The notes under the pieces: generated by a model | The model's input: only the letters and a program-made list of their open reading frames with translations | What the model was told of the DNA's origin: nothing | Databases searched by the model: none | Translations under genes and position numbers: made by a program | From: CAWABB01 sp963780165 | Lineage (GTDB): Bacteria; Bacteroidota; Ignavibacteria; UBA10030; UBA6906 | Assembly (NCBI GenBank): GCA_963780165.1 | Contig: CAWABB010000004.1 | Location: 62,001 to 126,000, forward strand | Length of the DNA stretch: 64,000 bases | Reading direction: 5' to 3' | Shown here: positions 25,944 through 34,112 of the stretch, one piece after another | Layout of the letters: every line of letters begins with the position of its first letter | Position numbering within the stretch: position 1 is the stretch's first letter

Positions 25944-25990
25944 GTCGGGCGGACCCTTCAATACTGTCCCTGAGCACAAAGGAGGTCTGG

Positions 25991-28768
25991 ATGAAAGCGC
26001 GGTTGTGCGTGACGGCTCTGCTCCTGTTGACCGCCGCGTTGGAGACGCTTGCCGGGACGACCGGGAAAATCGCGGGCAGGATCCGCGAAGCGGAATCGGG
26101 GGAACCCCTGGTGGGAGTGAGCGTGGTGATCGAGGGGACGACGACGGGGGCGAGCTCCGATGTGGACGGCAACTTCGTCCTCGTCAACATTTCTCCCGGT
26201 TCCTACGTTGTAGTCGCCTCCGGCGTCGGACTCCAGCGGAAACGATTCAGTAACGTGAAGGTTGCGGTCGACTTCACGACGCGACTGGACATCCAGCTCT
26301 CCACGGACGTGATCGCGCTCGAAACGGTCGAAGTCCAGGCCGAAGCTCCGATGGTCCGGCGCGACCTGACCTCCTCGCAGACCGTCATTGACGCCACGGC
26401 CATCGAGGCGCTCCCGGTGGAGAACGTGACCCAGGTGCTGACCCTGCAGGCCGGCATCACGCAGGGCACGGGAGGCGAAATCCACATCCGGGGCGGCCGG
26501 TCGACCGAGATCCAGTACACGGTCAACGGCGTGTCGATTGTGAACCCCTTCGACAACACCCGGTCCGTCGCGATCGCGACAAACGCCATTGAAGAGCTCT
26601 CGGTCGTGGCAGGGACATTCAACGCCGAGTACGGCAACGCCCTGAGCGGCGTGGTGAACACCGTGACAAAGGAGGGGGGACCCACGTACCGCGGCACCAT
26701 CTCGGCCTATACGGGAGACTACGTCAGCAGTCGCGACGAAACGTTCTTCAACATCGACGACTTCGATGCGCTCAACAATCCCGTGGTCGAGGCCACACTC
26801 AGCGGTCCAATCGTCCCGGACCTTGGCAACATGCTGACATTCTTTGCCTCCGGCAGGTTCGAGGAGAGCAAGGGATGGCTGTACGGCATCCGGGAGCAAA
26901 CGCCGGAAGACTATGTCATCAAGAACCCGGCGAACCCGAACGACATCACCGTCATCTCGACCGGCGACGGGGCGATCGTTCCGATGAACCCGAACCGGTC
27001 CCGGAGCGCCACTGCGAAGCTCTCATTCGCCCCCGAACCGGTGATGAAGTTCCGATACGATCTGGTGTACTCCGACGGGTGGTCCAAGTCGTATAACCAC
27101 GACCTGAAGTACAACCCCGACGCGCAGTTTCAGAACTACGAGTGGGGGCTTCTGAATGCGCTGGAGTTCCGCCATGCGGTGTCGCCCAGGACCTTCTACA
27201 CGGTCAAGGCGTCCTGGAACACCAACGATTATCAGCAGTATCTGTATGCGCTGACCAGCGACGGCGTCACGCCGGTGGAGTATCATGCGGGGATGACGCT
27301 GGACACGTCGCAGTTCCGCCCGGACTACCGGTATCAACCGATCCACAAGCAGACCAGGGCAGCGACGTACACGTTCCTCTCCGGGGGAACGCCCCTGACC
27401 CAGTACTATCAGCGCTCGGAGACGTTCGGCGGGAGAGCGGATATTACAAGCCAGGTCAGCTCAAGCCATGAGCTGAAAGGCGGTGTCGATTTTCGCTCTC
27501 ATACGCTCGACTACGAAGCGTTTACGATCCTGTATGACACCTCGAGCTCGGTGTTCGACACCCCGACAATCACCGCCCCCGGGACCTCGGACCATTCGTC
27601 GTACCGGCGGACACCGCTCGAGATCTCGGCCTACGCGCAGGACAAGATGGAGTTCGAAAGTCTGATTCTGAACGTCGGGCTCCGGTACGATTACCTTGCG
27701 CCGAAATCGATGTACGGCACCAGCACCCAGTACCCGTCGCCGAACAGCCCGACGCTCCCCGCGGGGGTTGATTCTTCGGCGTTGCTGGCCGACGCAGAGG
27801 TAAAGCAGACCCTGAGCCCGCGCATCGGCGTGTCGTTCCCGATCACGGACAGGGGCATCATCCATTTCTCCTACGGCCACTTCTACCAGATGCCGCCCTT
27901 CTCGTACCTGTACACGAACCCGGACTTCGTCTCGGATTTCTCGTCGGGGACTCCGGTCTTCGGAAATGCCAACCTGAATCCCGAGCAGACCGTGACGTAC
28001 GAGGTCGGTCTCCAGCAGCAGCTCAGCGATAACGTCTCCTTCACCCTAACCGGTTTCTACAAGGACGTGCGCGATCTCCTTGCATTGCAGCAGATCCGTA
28101 TCAGCGGGGACCAGACGTACTACAAGTACGTCAATAAGGATTACGCGAACATCAAGGGGATCACGCTGTCGTTCACCAAGCGGCGCACCGCTGCCGATCT
28201 GCTCGGCGTGACCGTGGACTACACGTTTCAGGTGGCCGAAGGGAACGAAGTGAACTCGGATGCGTTTTTCGTCGACCTCTCCTCGGGACGGCAGAGCGAG
28301 AAGGTCCCCGTCTACCTTGGCTGGGACCAGACGCACACGCTGAACGCCACGGTCACCGTCGGGCGGCCGAGCGACTGGAACGTCACGCTGGTGGGGCGCC
28401 TGGGCAGCGGCCTGCCGTACACGCCTGAAGTGACATCGAGAACCCTCTACCTTCGGGAGAACAGCGAACGCAAGCCTGCGCAGGCGTCTGTGGACGTGCT
28501 GGTCGACAAGACCTTCGCGTTTTCCGGAGTTTCCATTACAGCGTTCCTGAAAGTGTACAACGTCTTCGACACGCTGAACGAGCGGGTCGTGTACAACGAC
28601 ACCGGGCGGGCAACCTACACGCTGGTCGCCAACCAGGGGACGGCGCAGGCGACGGACGAGATTGCGAAGACTGTGCCGGGGGTACACTCGGCGAGCGAAT
28701 ACTTCCAGCGACCCAACTACTATCAGGCGCCGCGCCAGGTGCGTATCGGCGCGTCGTTCGAGTTCTAA
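25991..28768 (+). CDS. TonB-dependent outer-membrane receptor, cassette 1
   Basis: 925 aa; AAAGGAGGT precedes the ATG by 5 bases. A signal peptide (1-22) is followed by a carboxypeptidase-regulatory-like domain (24-105; GKIAGRIREAESGEPLVGVSV), a plug (115-235; VLTLQAGITQGTGGEIHIRGG, then FNAEYGNALSGVVNTVTKEGG) and a barrel that ends in a terminal Phe (GASFEF), the usual outer-membrane insertion signal. The SusC-type TonB box is not obvious. No SusD is adjacent; a large secreted protein and a PorV-family protein follow instead. The second receptor (48362-51214) has the same plan. Substrate unknown. Confidence 0.9.
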   Translation: MKARLCVTALLLLTAALETLAGTTGKIAGRIREAESGEPLVGVSVVIEGTTTGASSDVDGNFVLVNISPGSYVVVASGVGLQRKRFSNVKVAVDFTTRLDIQLSTDVIALETVEVQAEAPMVRRDLTSSQTVIDATAIEALPVENVTQVLTLQAGITQGTGGEIHIRGGRSTEIQYTVNGVSIVNPFDNTRSVAIATNAIEELSVVAGTFNAEYGNALSGVVNTVTKEGGPTYRGTISAYTGDYVSSRDETFFNIDDFDALNNPVVEATLSGPIVPDLGNMLTFFASGRFEESKGWLYGIREQTPEDYVIKNPANPNDITVISTGDGAIVPMNPNRSRSATAKLSFAPEPVMKFRYDLVYSDGWSKSYNHDLKYNPDAQFQNYEWGLLNALEFRHAVSPRTFYTVKASWNTNDYQQYLYALTSDGVTPVEYHAGMTLDTSQFRPDYRYQPIHKQTRAATYTFLSGGTPLTQYYQRSETFGGRADITSQVSSSHELKGGVDFRSHTLDYEAFTILYDTSSSVFDTPTITAPGTSDHSSYRRTPLEISAYAQDKMEFESLILNVGLRYDYLAPKSMYGTSTQYPSPNSPTLPAGVDSSALLADAEVKQTLSPRIGVSFPITDRGIIHFSYGHFYQMPPFSYLYTNPDFVSDFSSGTPVFGNANLNPEQTVTYEVGLQQQLSDNVSFTLTGFYKDVRDLLALQQIRISGDQTYYKYVNKDYANIKGITLSFTKRRTAADLLGVTVDYTFQVAEGNEVNSDAFFVDLSSGRQSEKVPVYLGWDQTHTLNATVTVGRPSDWNVTLVGRLGSGLPYTPEVTSRTLYLRENSERKPAQASVDVLVDKTFAFSGVSITAFLKVYNVFDTLNERVVYNDTGRATYTLVANQGTAQATDEIAKTVPGVHSASEYFQRPNYYQAPRQVRIGASFEF

Positions 28769-28783
28769 CCGGAGAATCAGCGT

Positions 28784-31700
28784 ATGAGAACGATGGTCAT
28801 GCTCTGCGCAGGCGCGGCGTGGATCCTTCTGCTGGGGTCCCCGGCGGCCGCGCAGCGTGAGATCGACGGCAACACCCGCCAGGAGATCCAGGCTGTCAAG
28901 GAATATATGCAGGCCCATCCGGGCCGGACGTCCGCCGTTGCCGCGCCCGCGCTGGAAAAGGGCGAGGCTGGTGCTCCCGCGCCAATGAAGCCTGCGGCCC
29001 AGGCGGACCGTAAACTGTTTTTCATGAACGGCAACAAGGTGTCCACCAACGTCTACAACTATGGCGGCATCGGGCCCGGCTACGACGCCCTGCGGGGAGT
29101 CAACAACCTCGTCTGGCGCGGGCTGGATTACGGGTTCCAGTTCTGCCCGTTCGTTGCGGCCTCCGTGCCGGATGCGACCAACCCCTCGCGGCGCATTCAC
29201 ATCGTCTCCGATGGGCTCTGGGATTACCCGGCCTACCGGGAGGTGAGTCCGGACGGGACGACGCTCTGGGCCTGGCAGCCGTTGCCGGGATATGCCGACG
29301 CGGATCAGCAGTTTATGGCGTCCAACCCGGCTCCGGACGTCAACAAGGACGGCAAGCCTGACAGCTGGCCCAGATCATGGTACAACCCGACGCTGGGCCG
29401 GTACGTCTGGCCCGGCTATTTATCCCAGGATGTTCTCGCGGCGGATCAGGAAGTGTACTGGGCGATGGACGACAGGGAGAACCGGGAATTCGATCAGCTG
29501 AGCAAGCAGGGGCAATACTATCCGTTTTTCAGCGACACAAGCCGGAGCGGCCTTGGCGTTCAGGTCGACGGGCGCGCATTCCAGTGGAGCAACGCGCTCG
29601 CCGAAAACACCATCTTCTTTGTCTACACGATCACCAACGTGAGCGACAAAGACCTGGACAGCGTGGTCTTCGGCATTTACGGCGACGCCGACCTTGGGGG
29701 AGGGTCGCCGGAGAACACCGACGATAACGGGTACTTTATCCCGCCGATTGATTCGACGGGTGCGTTCGACAAAGTGCCCGTGTATTCCCGGAGCATGGTA
29801 TACTTCTGGGATCCCGACATGAAGGGCGCGCGCGGCCTGCCCCTGGGCTTTCTGGGGTGCAAGTTCCTCGAGAGCCCGGGCAACGCCAGCGATGGCATCG
29901 ACAACGACGGCGATCTCCTCGTTGACGAGCGCCAGGACGACGGCATCGACAACGACGGCGACTGGAACCCCATCAACGACGACACCGGCATCGACGGGAT
30001 CCCCAACACGAACGATCCGGGGGAGGGCGACGGCGTGCCGACCGCGGGCCGCAAGAAACCGGACGGCTCCCTCGACCCGCTGTTCCCGGGCGAGCTGAAC
30101 TTCGAGCTGACGGACCTGGATGAAGCCGACCAGATTGGCCTCACCAGCTTCAACAGCTGGACCTGGGCGTCCGACGCGATCAAGAACGACGAGTCGATGT
30201 GGAACCGCTCCATCCCGAGGAACTTTGGGGCGATCCAGCAGGACGCCGACATCGTCTTCATCTTCGGGTCGGGGTATATCTCACTGAAGAAAGGGGAGAC
30301 GAAGCGCGTGTCGATGGCGCTGCTCTTTGGGCAGACGCTGGATGACCTTCTGGTGAGCGCGAAGACGGTCCAGACGATCTACAACAACAACTACCGCTTT
30401 TTCAAGCCGCCCATCACGCCACATATGACAACCGTGCCGGGGGACGCCAAAGTGGAGCTGTACTGGGATGAGCGCGCCGAAGAGAGTGTCGATCCGATCG
30501 CGGGGAAGGATTTCGAGGGGTATGTGATCTACCGGAGTGTCGACCCGAGCTTCAACGACATCCAGACGATCACGGATGGGAAGGGGGCGCAGTTCCTGAC
30601 AACACCTCTCAAGGATATTACCGGCAAGGAGGCGAAGTGGGACGTCGCGACACGCGACGACCCGTTCACCGATCTGAACCGGAACGGCATCTACGATGTC
30701 GGGGAGCCGTATGTCGACCTGAACAAGGACGGCAAGTGGACCGCCGGCTGGGAGGACTACTGGAAGGGGTATCATCCCGTTCCGTACCAGGATCGGGGCG
30801 TCCAGTACTACCTCGGGAACAACAGCGGCCTGGTGCATTCGTATGTCGACTCGAACAACGTCATCAACGGCCAGACGTACTACTACGCGGTGGTAGCATA
30901 CGACCACGGGGATTCCATCGGTGTGCCTCCCACGGAATCCCCCAAGAAGATCACGGTCGACCCCATCACATCCATTCTGACGTTTGACGTGAACACGGCG
31001 CAGGTGCTTCCGGGCCCGCGGGTGAGCGGCTATGTGCCGCCGCCTGACCTGAAGAACAGCGCAACGCATGCGAGCGGCTTCGGCACCGGCTCGGTGACAT
31101 TCGAGATCAAGAACGACCTGATCGTGAAGGACGGCCACGAGTACCAGCTTTCGTTTGCCGACTCGTCGGACTACGGGACCGGCAAGATCCTCTCAAAGAA
31201 CTACTCGGTCCTTGACCTCTTCCCGTACACGGAAAGCACGGTCCTGTACGACACGAACTTCGCGTCGCTCGGGCACGCCCAGCTGGTCGACGACAGTTAC
31301 TTTGCCGTGACAAGCACGGGCGGGGTTCCCTATACGCGCGATGTTGACTACATCGTGAACTTCCAGCGCGGGTCGTTGCGCCGGACCGGATCCAGCACAA
31401 TCCCCAATCAGGCCGAAGTGAAGGTCACATACCGGTACCAGCCGGTCTACCAGAGCAGCCGGCTGGACAGCGCGGATGGCAATGCGGTTTTTGACGGCGT
31501 GAATGTGCTGGTGAATGATGCCCCGCCTCTCGACTATGACCCTTCGAGGTCGAAGTGGCTGCCGGGCAGCTCGAGCACCCTCGGCTACGTCATGGCGCTT
31601 CCCGGCGCGGGGTCGCGCAAGAAGATCACGCCATTCGATTACGAGATCGAGTTCTCCGCGTCGAATATCGACACGGCGCTGGCGATCTCGGGCGGTATCG

Positions 31701-32350
31701 TTCGCATCCCGGTTCGGTACACGGTCCGGGAGGTGTCGAGCGGCGTTCCGATAAAGATCCTGACGCTCCTCCGGGAACCCTCCATCAAGAATCTCCAGTG
31801 GGACCCGGGCGACGAGATCATCATGTTTCAGCCGGGTTCCACCGGTGTCGGCTCGGATACGGTGAACTGGGGCGTGACTGTCATACTTCCGACAGATACG
31901 ACCGTTGTTCCGATCCTGCCCACCGACGGGGACATTCTCTTCATGGGCACGTCCCGTCCGTTCGACAGCCGGGATGTGTTCACACTCAGGACGGTAGGAG
32001 GGAAGGTCGAGGCCTCCGTCGCCATGGGGCGGCTCGACAGCATCTACGTCGTGCCGAACCCGTACGTGGGCTACAACGCCATCGAGCCCACCAACAGGCT
32101 GCCAGGCGACGCGCGGGGAGAGCGCCGGCTGTACTTTGAGAACCTCCCGGCACAGTGCACGATCAGGATCTTCACCGTCAACGGCGACCTGGTACAGACG
32201 CTTGAGCGAAGCTCCGGCGTCGACAACGGGCGCGAATTCTGGAATCTTCTGAACCGTGACGGGTTCAGCGTCGCGTACGGCGTCTATGTTGCGCATATCG
32301 ACGCGCCAGGGATCGGCGAGAAGATTGTCAAATTCGCAATTATCAAGTGA
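28784..32350 (+). CDS. Large secreted protein with calcium-type repeats and PNPYV C-terminal domain, cassette 1
   Basis: 1188 aa; GGAGAA lies 8 bases before the ATG and a signal peptide ends near AAAQ. The middle has a thrombospondin-type-3-like Asp-rich stretch (GIDNDGDLLVDERQDDG and a repeat, about 370-420), then FN3-like segments (VELYWDERAEESVDP ... GQTYYYAVVAYDHGDS). The last 100 residues start with YVVPNPYVGYN and contain LPAQCTIRIFTVNGDLVQTLE. That resembles a T9SS-type sorting domain but lacks QNYPNPFN. It is co-transcribed with the TonB receptor (15 bp gap) and the PorV-like gene (13 bp gap). It may be the surface partner of the receptor. Function unknown. Confidence 0.78.
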   Translation: MRTMVMLCAGAAWILLLGSPAAAQREIDGNTRQEIQAVKEYMQAHPGRTSAVAAPALEKGEAGAPAPMKPAAQADRKLFFMNGNKVSTNVYNYGGIGPGYDALRGVNNLVWRGLDYGFQFCPFVAASVPDATNPSRRIHIVSDGLWDYPAYREVSPDGTTLWAWQPLPGYADADQQFMASNPAPDVNKDGKPDSWPRSWYNPTLGRYVWPGYLSQDVLAADQEVYWAMDDRENREFDQLSKQGQYYPFFSDTSRSGLGVQVDGRAFQWSNALAENTIFFVYTITNVSDKDLDSVVFGIYGDADLGGGSPENTDDNGYFIPPIDSTGAFDKVPVYSRSMVYFWDPDMKGARGLPLGFLGCKFLESPGNASDGIDNDGDLLVDERQDDGIDNDGDWNPINDDTGIDGIPNTNDPGEGDGVPTAGRKKPDGSLDPLFPGELNFELTDLDEADQIGLTSFNSWTWASDAIKNDESMWNRSIPRNFGAIQQDADIVFIFGSGYISLKKGETKRVSMALLFGQTLDDLLVSAKTVQTIYNNNYRFFKPPITPHMTTVPGDAKVELYWDERAEESVDPIAGKDFEGYVIYRSVDPSFNDIQTITDGKGAQFLTTPLKDITGKEAKWDVATRDDPFTDLNRNGIYDVGEPYVDLNKDGKWTAGWEDYWKGYHPVPYQDRGVQYYLGNNSGLVHSYVDSNNVINGQTYYYAVVAYDHGDSIGVPPTESPKKITVDPITSILTFDVNTAQVLPGPRVSGYVPPPDLKNSATHASGFGTGSVTFEIKNDLIVKDGHEYQLSFADSSDYGTGKILSKNYSVLDLFPYTESTVLYDTNFASLGHAQLVDDSYFAVTSTGGVPYTRDVDYIVNFQRGSLRRTGSSTIPNQAEVKVTYRYQPVYQSSRLDSADGNAVFDGVNVLVNDAPPLDYDPSRSKWLPGSSSTLGYVMALPGAGSRKKITPFDYEIEFSASNIDTALAISGGIVRIPVRYTVREVSSGVPIKILTLLREPSIKNLQWDPGDEIIMFQPGSTGVGSDTVNWGVTVILPTDTTVVPILPTDGDILFMGTSRPFDSRDVFTLRTVGGKVEASVAMGRLDSIYVVPNPYVGYNAIEPTNRLPGDARGERRLYFENLPAQCTIRIFTVNGDLVQTLERSSGVDNGREFWNLLNRDGFSVAYGVYVAHIDAPGIGEKIVKFAIIK

Positions 32351-32363
32351 CGGAGGACCAACC

Positions 32364-33380
32364 ATGAAGACTCTACGTTGCTTCCTTCTGCTGATCCTCG
32401 CCACTGCGGCCGTCGGGACTGCCTTCACGCAAACCCTGACGAAGACCGGCACGACCGCGGCACCGCTGCTGAAGATCGGGGTGGGGCCGCGCGCCATCGG
32501 CATGGGCGGCGCCTTCGCGGCGACGGCCGACGACATCTCCGCCATGTACTGGAACCCCGCAGGCCTCGGGAGTTCCTTCGGCAACGAGGCGATGTTCAAC
32601 CACACGTTCTGGTTCGCCGACATTGCGGTGGATTTCGCCGCGGTGACGGCCAGAATCGGGGACCTGGGAACGCTTGGCTTGTTCGTCACGACTCTCGGGC
32701 TCGAGGAGATGGACGTCCGGACCGTCGAGCAGCCGAGAGGCACCGGGGAACGGTTCGATGCCGGAGAGATGGTGATCGGGCTGAGCTATGGCCGGAACCT
32801 GACCGACAATTTCGGGATCGGATTCACGGCCAAGTACGTCCGCGAGGACATCTGGCACTCTTCCGCGGTGGGGTTCGCATTCGACGTCGGGGTGTTGTAC
32901 CGAATCGACGTCCTGAACGAGCTCCGGCTCGCCGCGAGCGTGGCGAACTTCGGGCCGAAAATGCAGATGGAGGGGATCGACAACCTGATGGTGACGCAGG
33001 TCGGCGGGTCGACGGGAAACCTGATCAACACCTATGTCGAACTTGAGAAGTTTGACCTCCCTCTGCTCTTCCGGGTCGGCGTGGCAGCCGATGTGATCAA
33101 GGGGGAGGAAAACCGGCTCACGCTGGCGGTGGACGCGGTTCATCCGAACGACAACACGGAGTACCTGAACACGGGGGCGGAATACGGCTGGAATGAAATG
33201 CTGTTCGTCCGGGCCGGGTGGAAATCGCTTTTTGAGCGCGACACCGAACAGGGGTGGACGATCGGCGCGGGCCTGCACTACAGGATTGCCGGCTCCGTCA
33301 AGGTGAAGGTCGACTACGCGTACGAGGACTTCGGGCGCCTGGCGAACGTCCAGTATCTGTCGCTGGCGGTCGTTTTCTGA
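32364..33380 (+). CDS. PorV/PorQ-family outer-membrane protein, cassette 1
   Basis: 338 aa from MKTLRCFLL, with GGAGGA 6 bases upstream. A signal peptide (1-22) is followed by the UPF0164/PorV signature KIGVGPRAIGMGGAFAATADDISAMYWNPAGL and a FadL-like beta-barrel with alternating strands to the end (VQYLSLAVVF). In T9SS organisms PorV shuttles cargo to the surface attachment complex; many paralogues are linked to specific secreted proteins. Its place directly after a secreted protein with a sorting-like tail suggests a dedicated partner. A terminator follows. Confidence 0.85.
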   Translation: MKTLRCFLLLILATAAVGTAFTQTLTKTGTTAAPLLKIGVGPRAIGMGGAFAATADDISAMYWNPAGLGSSFGNEAMFNHTFWFADIAVDFAAVTARIGDLGTLGLFVTTLGLEEMDVRTVEQPRGTGERFDAGEMVIGLSYGRNLTDNFGIGFTAKYVREDIWHSSAVGFAFDVGVLYRIDVLNELRLAASVANFGPKMQMEGIDNLMVTQVGGSTGNLINTYVELEKFDLPLLFRVGVAADVIKGEENRLTLAVDAVHPNDNTEYLNTGAEYGWNEMLFVRAGWKSLFERDTEQGWTIGAGLHYRIAGSVKVKVDYAYEDFGRLANVQYLSLAVVF

Positions 33381-33407
33381 GCGACCCCGCGGTGGGACAC
33401 GATTCAC

Positions 33408-33443
33408 ACTGCGGCGTGGGATCTCCCGCGCCGCAGTTATTTT
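33408..33443 (+). terminator. Probable intrinsic terminator after cassette 1
   Basis: A 14-bp stem ACTGCGGCGTGGGA / TCCCGCGCCGCAGT (one G-T pair, two-base loop) is followed by TATTTT. It lies 28 bp after the PorV-like stop. Confidence 0.8.
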
Positions 33444-33487
33444 GTACCTGCAATACATAGCATGGGTTGATCTATCGAGGAGGCGGT

Positions 33488-34105
33488 ATGCTACGTGCGC
33501 TTGCGTGCGCCATCGGTCTATTGTCCGTCGTCGCGTCGGGTGCGGCCCAGACCGCGGACGACGAACTCGTGAACATCAAGCACCTCATCCCGGATATCGC
33601 GCTGGATCTCCGGTACAACACGGTCGACAACTTCTGCGCTCAGAAGCTCTACACGACTGACGAGTGCCTGGCCGCCCACGGAACGGTGCGAAAGCTTCAG
33701 GTGGTTCAGGATAGTCTGCGGGCGCGAGGGCTCGGGTTGAAAGTGTACGATGCCTACCGGCCGCGGTCGGTCCAGTACCTGATGTTCGAAATCGTCCCCA
33801 ATCCCATCTATGTTGCTGATCCGGCCAGCGGCTCGGTGCATAACCGCGGCGGAGCGGTGGATGTGTCGCTGGTGGATGCGGCAACGGGGGGCGAGTTGAA
33901 CATGCCGACGGAGTTTGACTATTTCGGGCCCGAGGCGGGTCACGGGTGGACCGTGGGGCTGACGGCCGAGCAGATCGCCAACCGTGAGCTACTGCTTGAC
34001 GTCATGACCCGCGTCGGGGGATTCGAGATGTACTCCGCCGAGTGGTGGCACTACACGACGGCCGCCTCGTCCTCCTATCCACTGCTTGATTTCCAACTTC
34101 GCTGA
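33488..34105 (+). CDS. D-alanyl-D-alanine dipeptidase (VanX/DdpX-type, M15D)
   Basis: 205 aa with GAGGAGGCGG just before the ATG. A signal peptide (1-19) is followed by the M15D fold: YDAYRPRSVQ, the zinc motif SVHNRGGAVDVSLVD (His and Asp, about 115-129) and the catalytic Glu with third ligand His in EWWHY (near 185). It hydrolyses D-Ala-D-Ala, probably in the periplasm, for recycling of cell-wall peptides. No vanH/vanA-like genes are nearby, so a resistance role is not supported. The next gene starts 7 bp later. Confidence 0.9.
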   Translation: MLRALACAIGLLSVVASGAAQTADDELVNIKHLIPDIALDLRYNTVDNFCAQKLYTTDECLAAHGTVRKLQVVQDSLRARGLGLKVYDAYRPRSVQYLMFEIVPNPIYVADPASGSVHNRGGAVDVSLVDAATGGELNMPTEFDYFGPEAGHGWTVGLTAEQIANRELLLDVMTRVGGFEMYSAEWWHYTTAASSSYPLLDFQLR

Positions 34106-34112
34106 GGCCGCC

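Noticed and set aside
25991..33380. Classical SusCD polysaccharide utilisation pair
   Set aside because: The receptor is followed by a 1188-aa secreted protein and a PorV-like barrel; no SusD-type lipoprotein is present in either cassette.
33488..34105. Glycopeptide-resistance (van) cluster
   Set aside because: Only a VanX-type dipeptidase is present, with no ligase, dehydrogenase or VanRS pair; a cell-wall recycling role is more likely.
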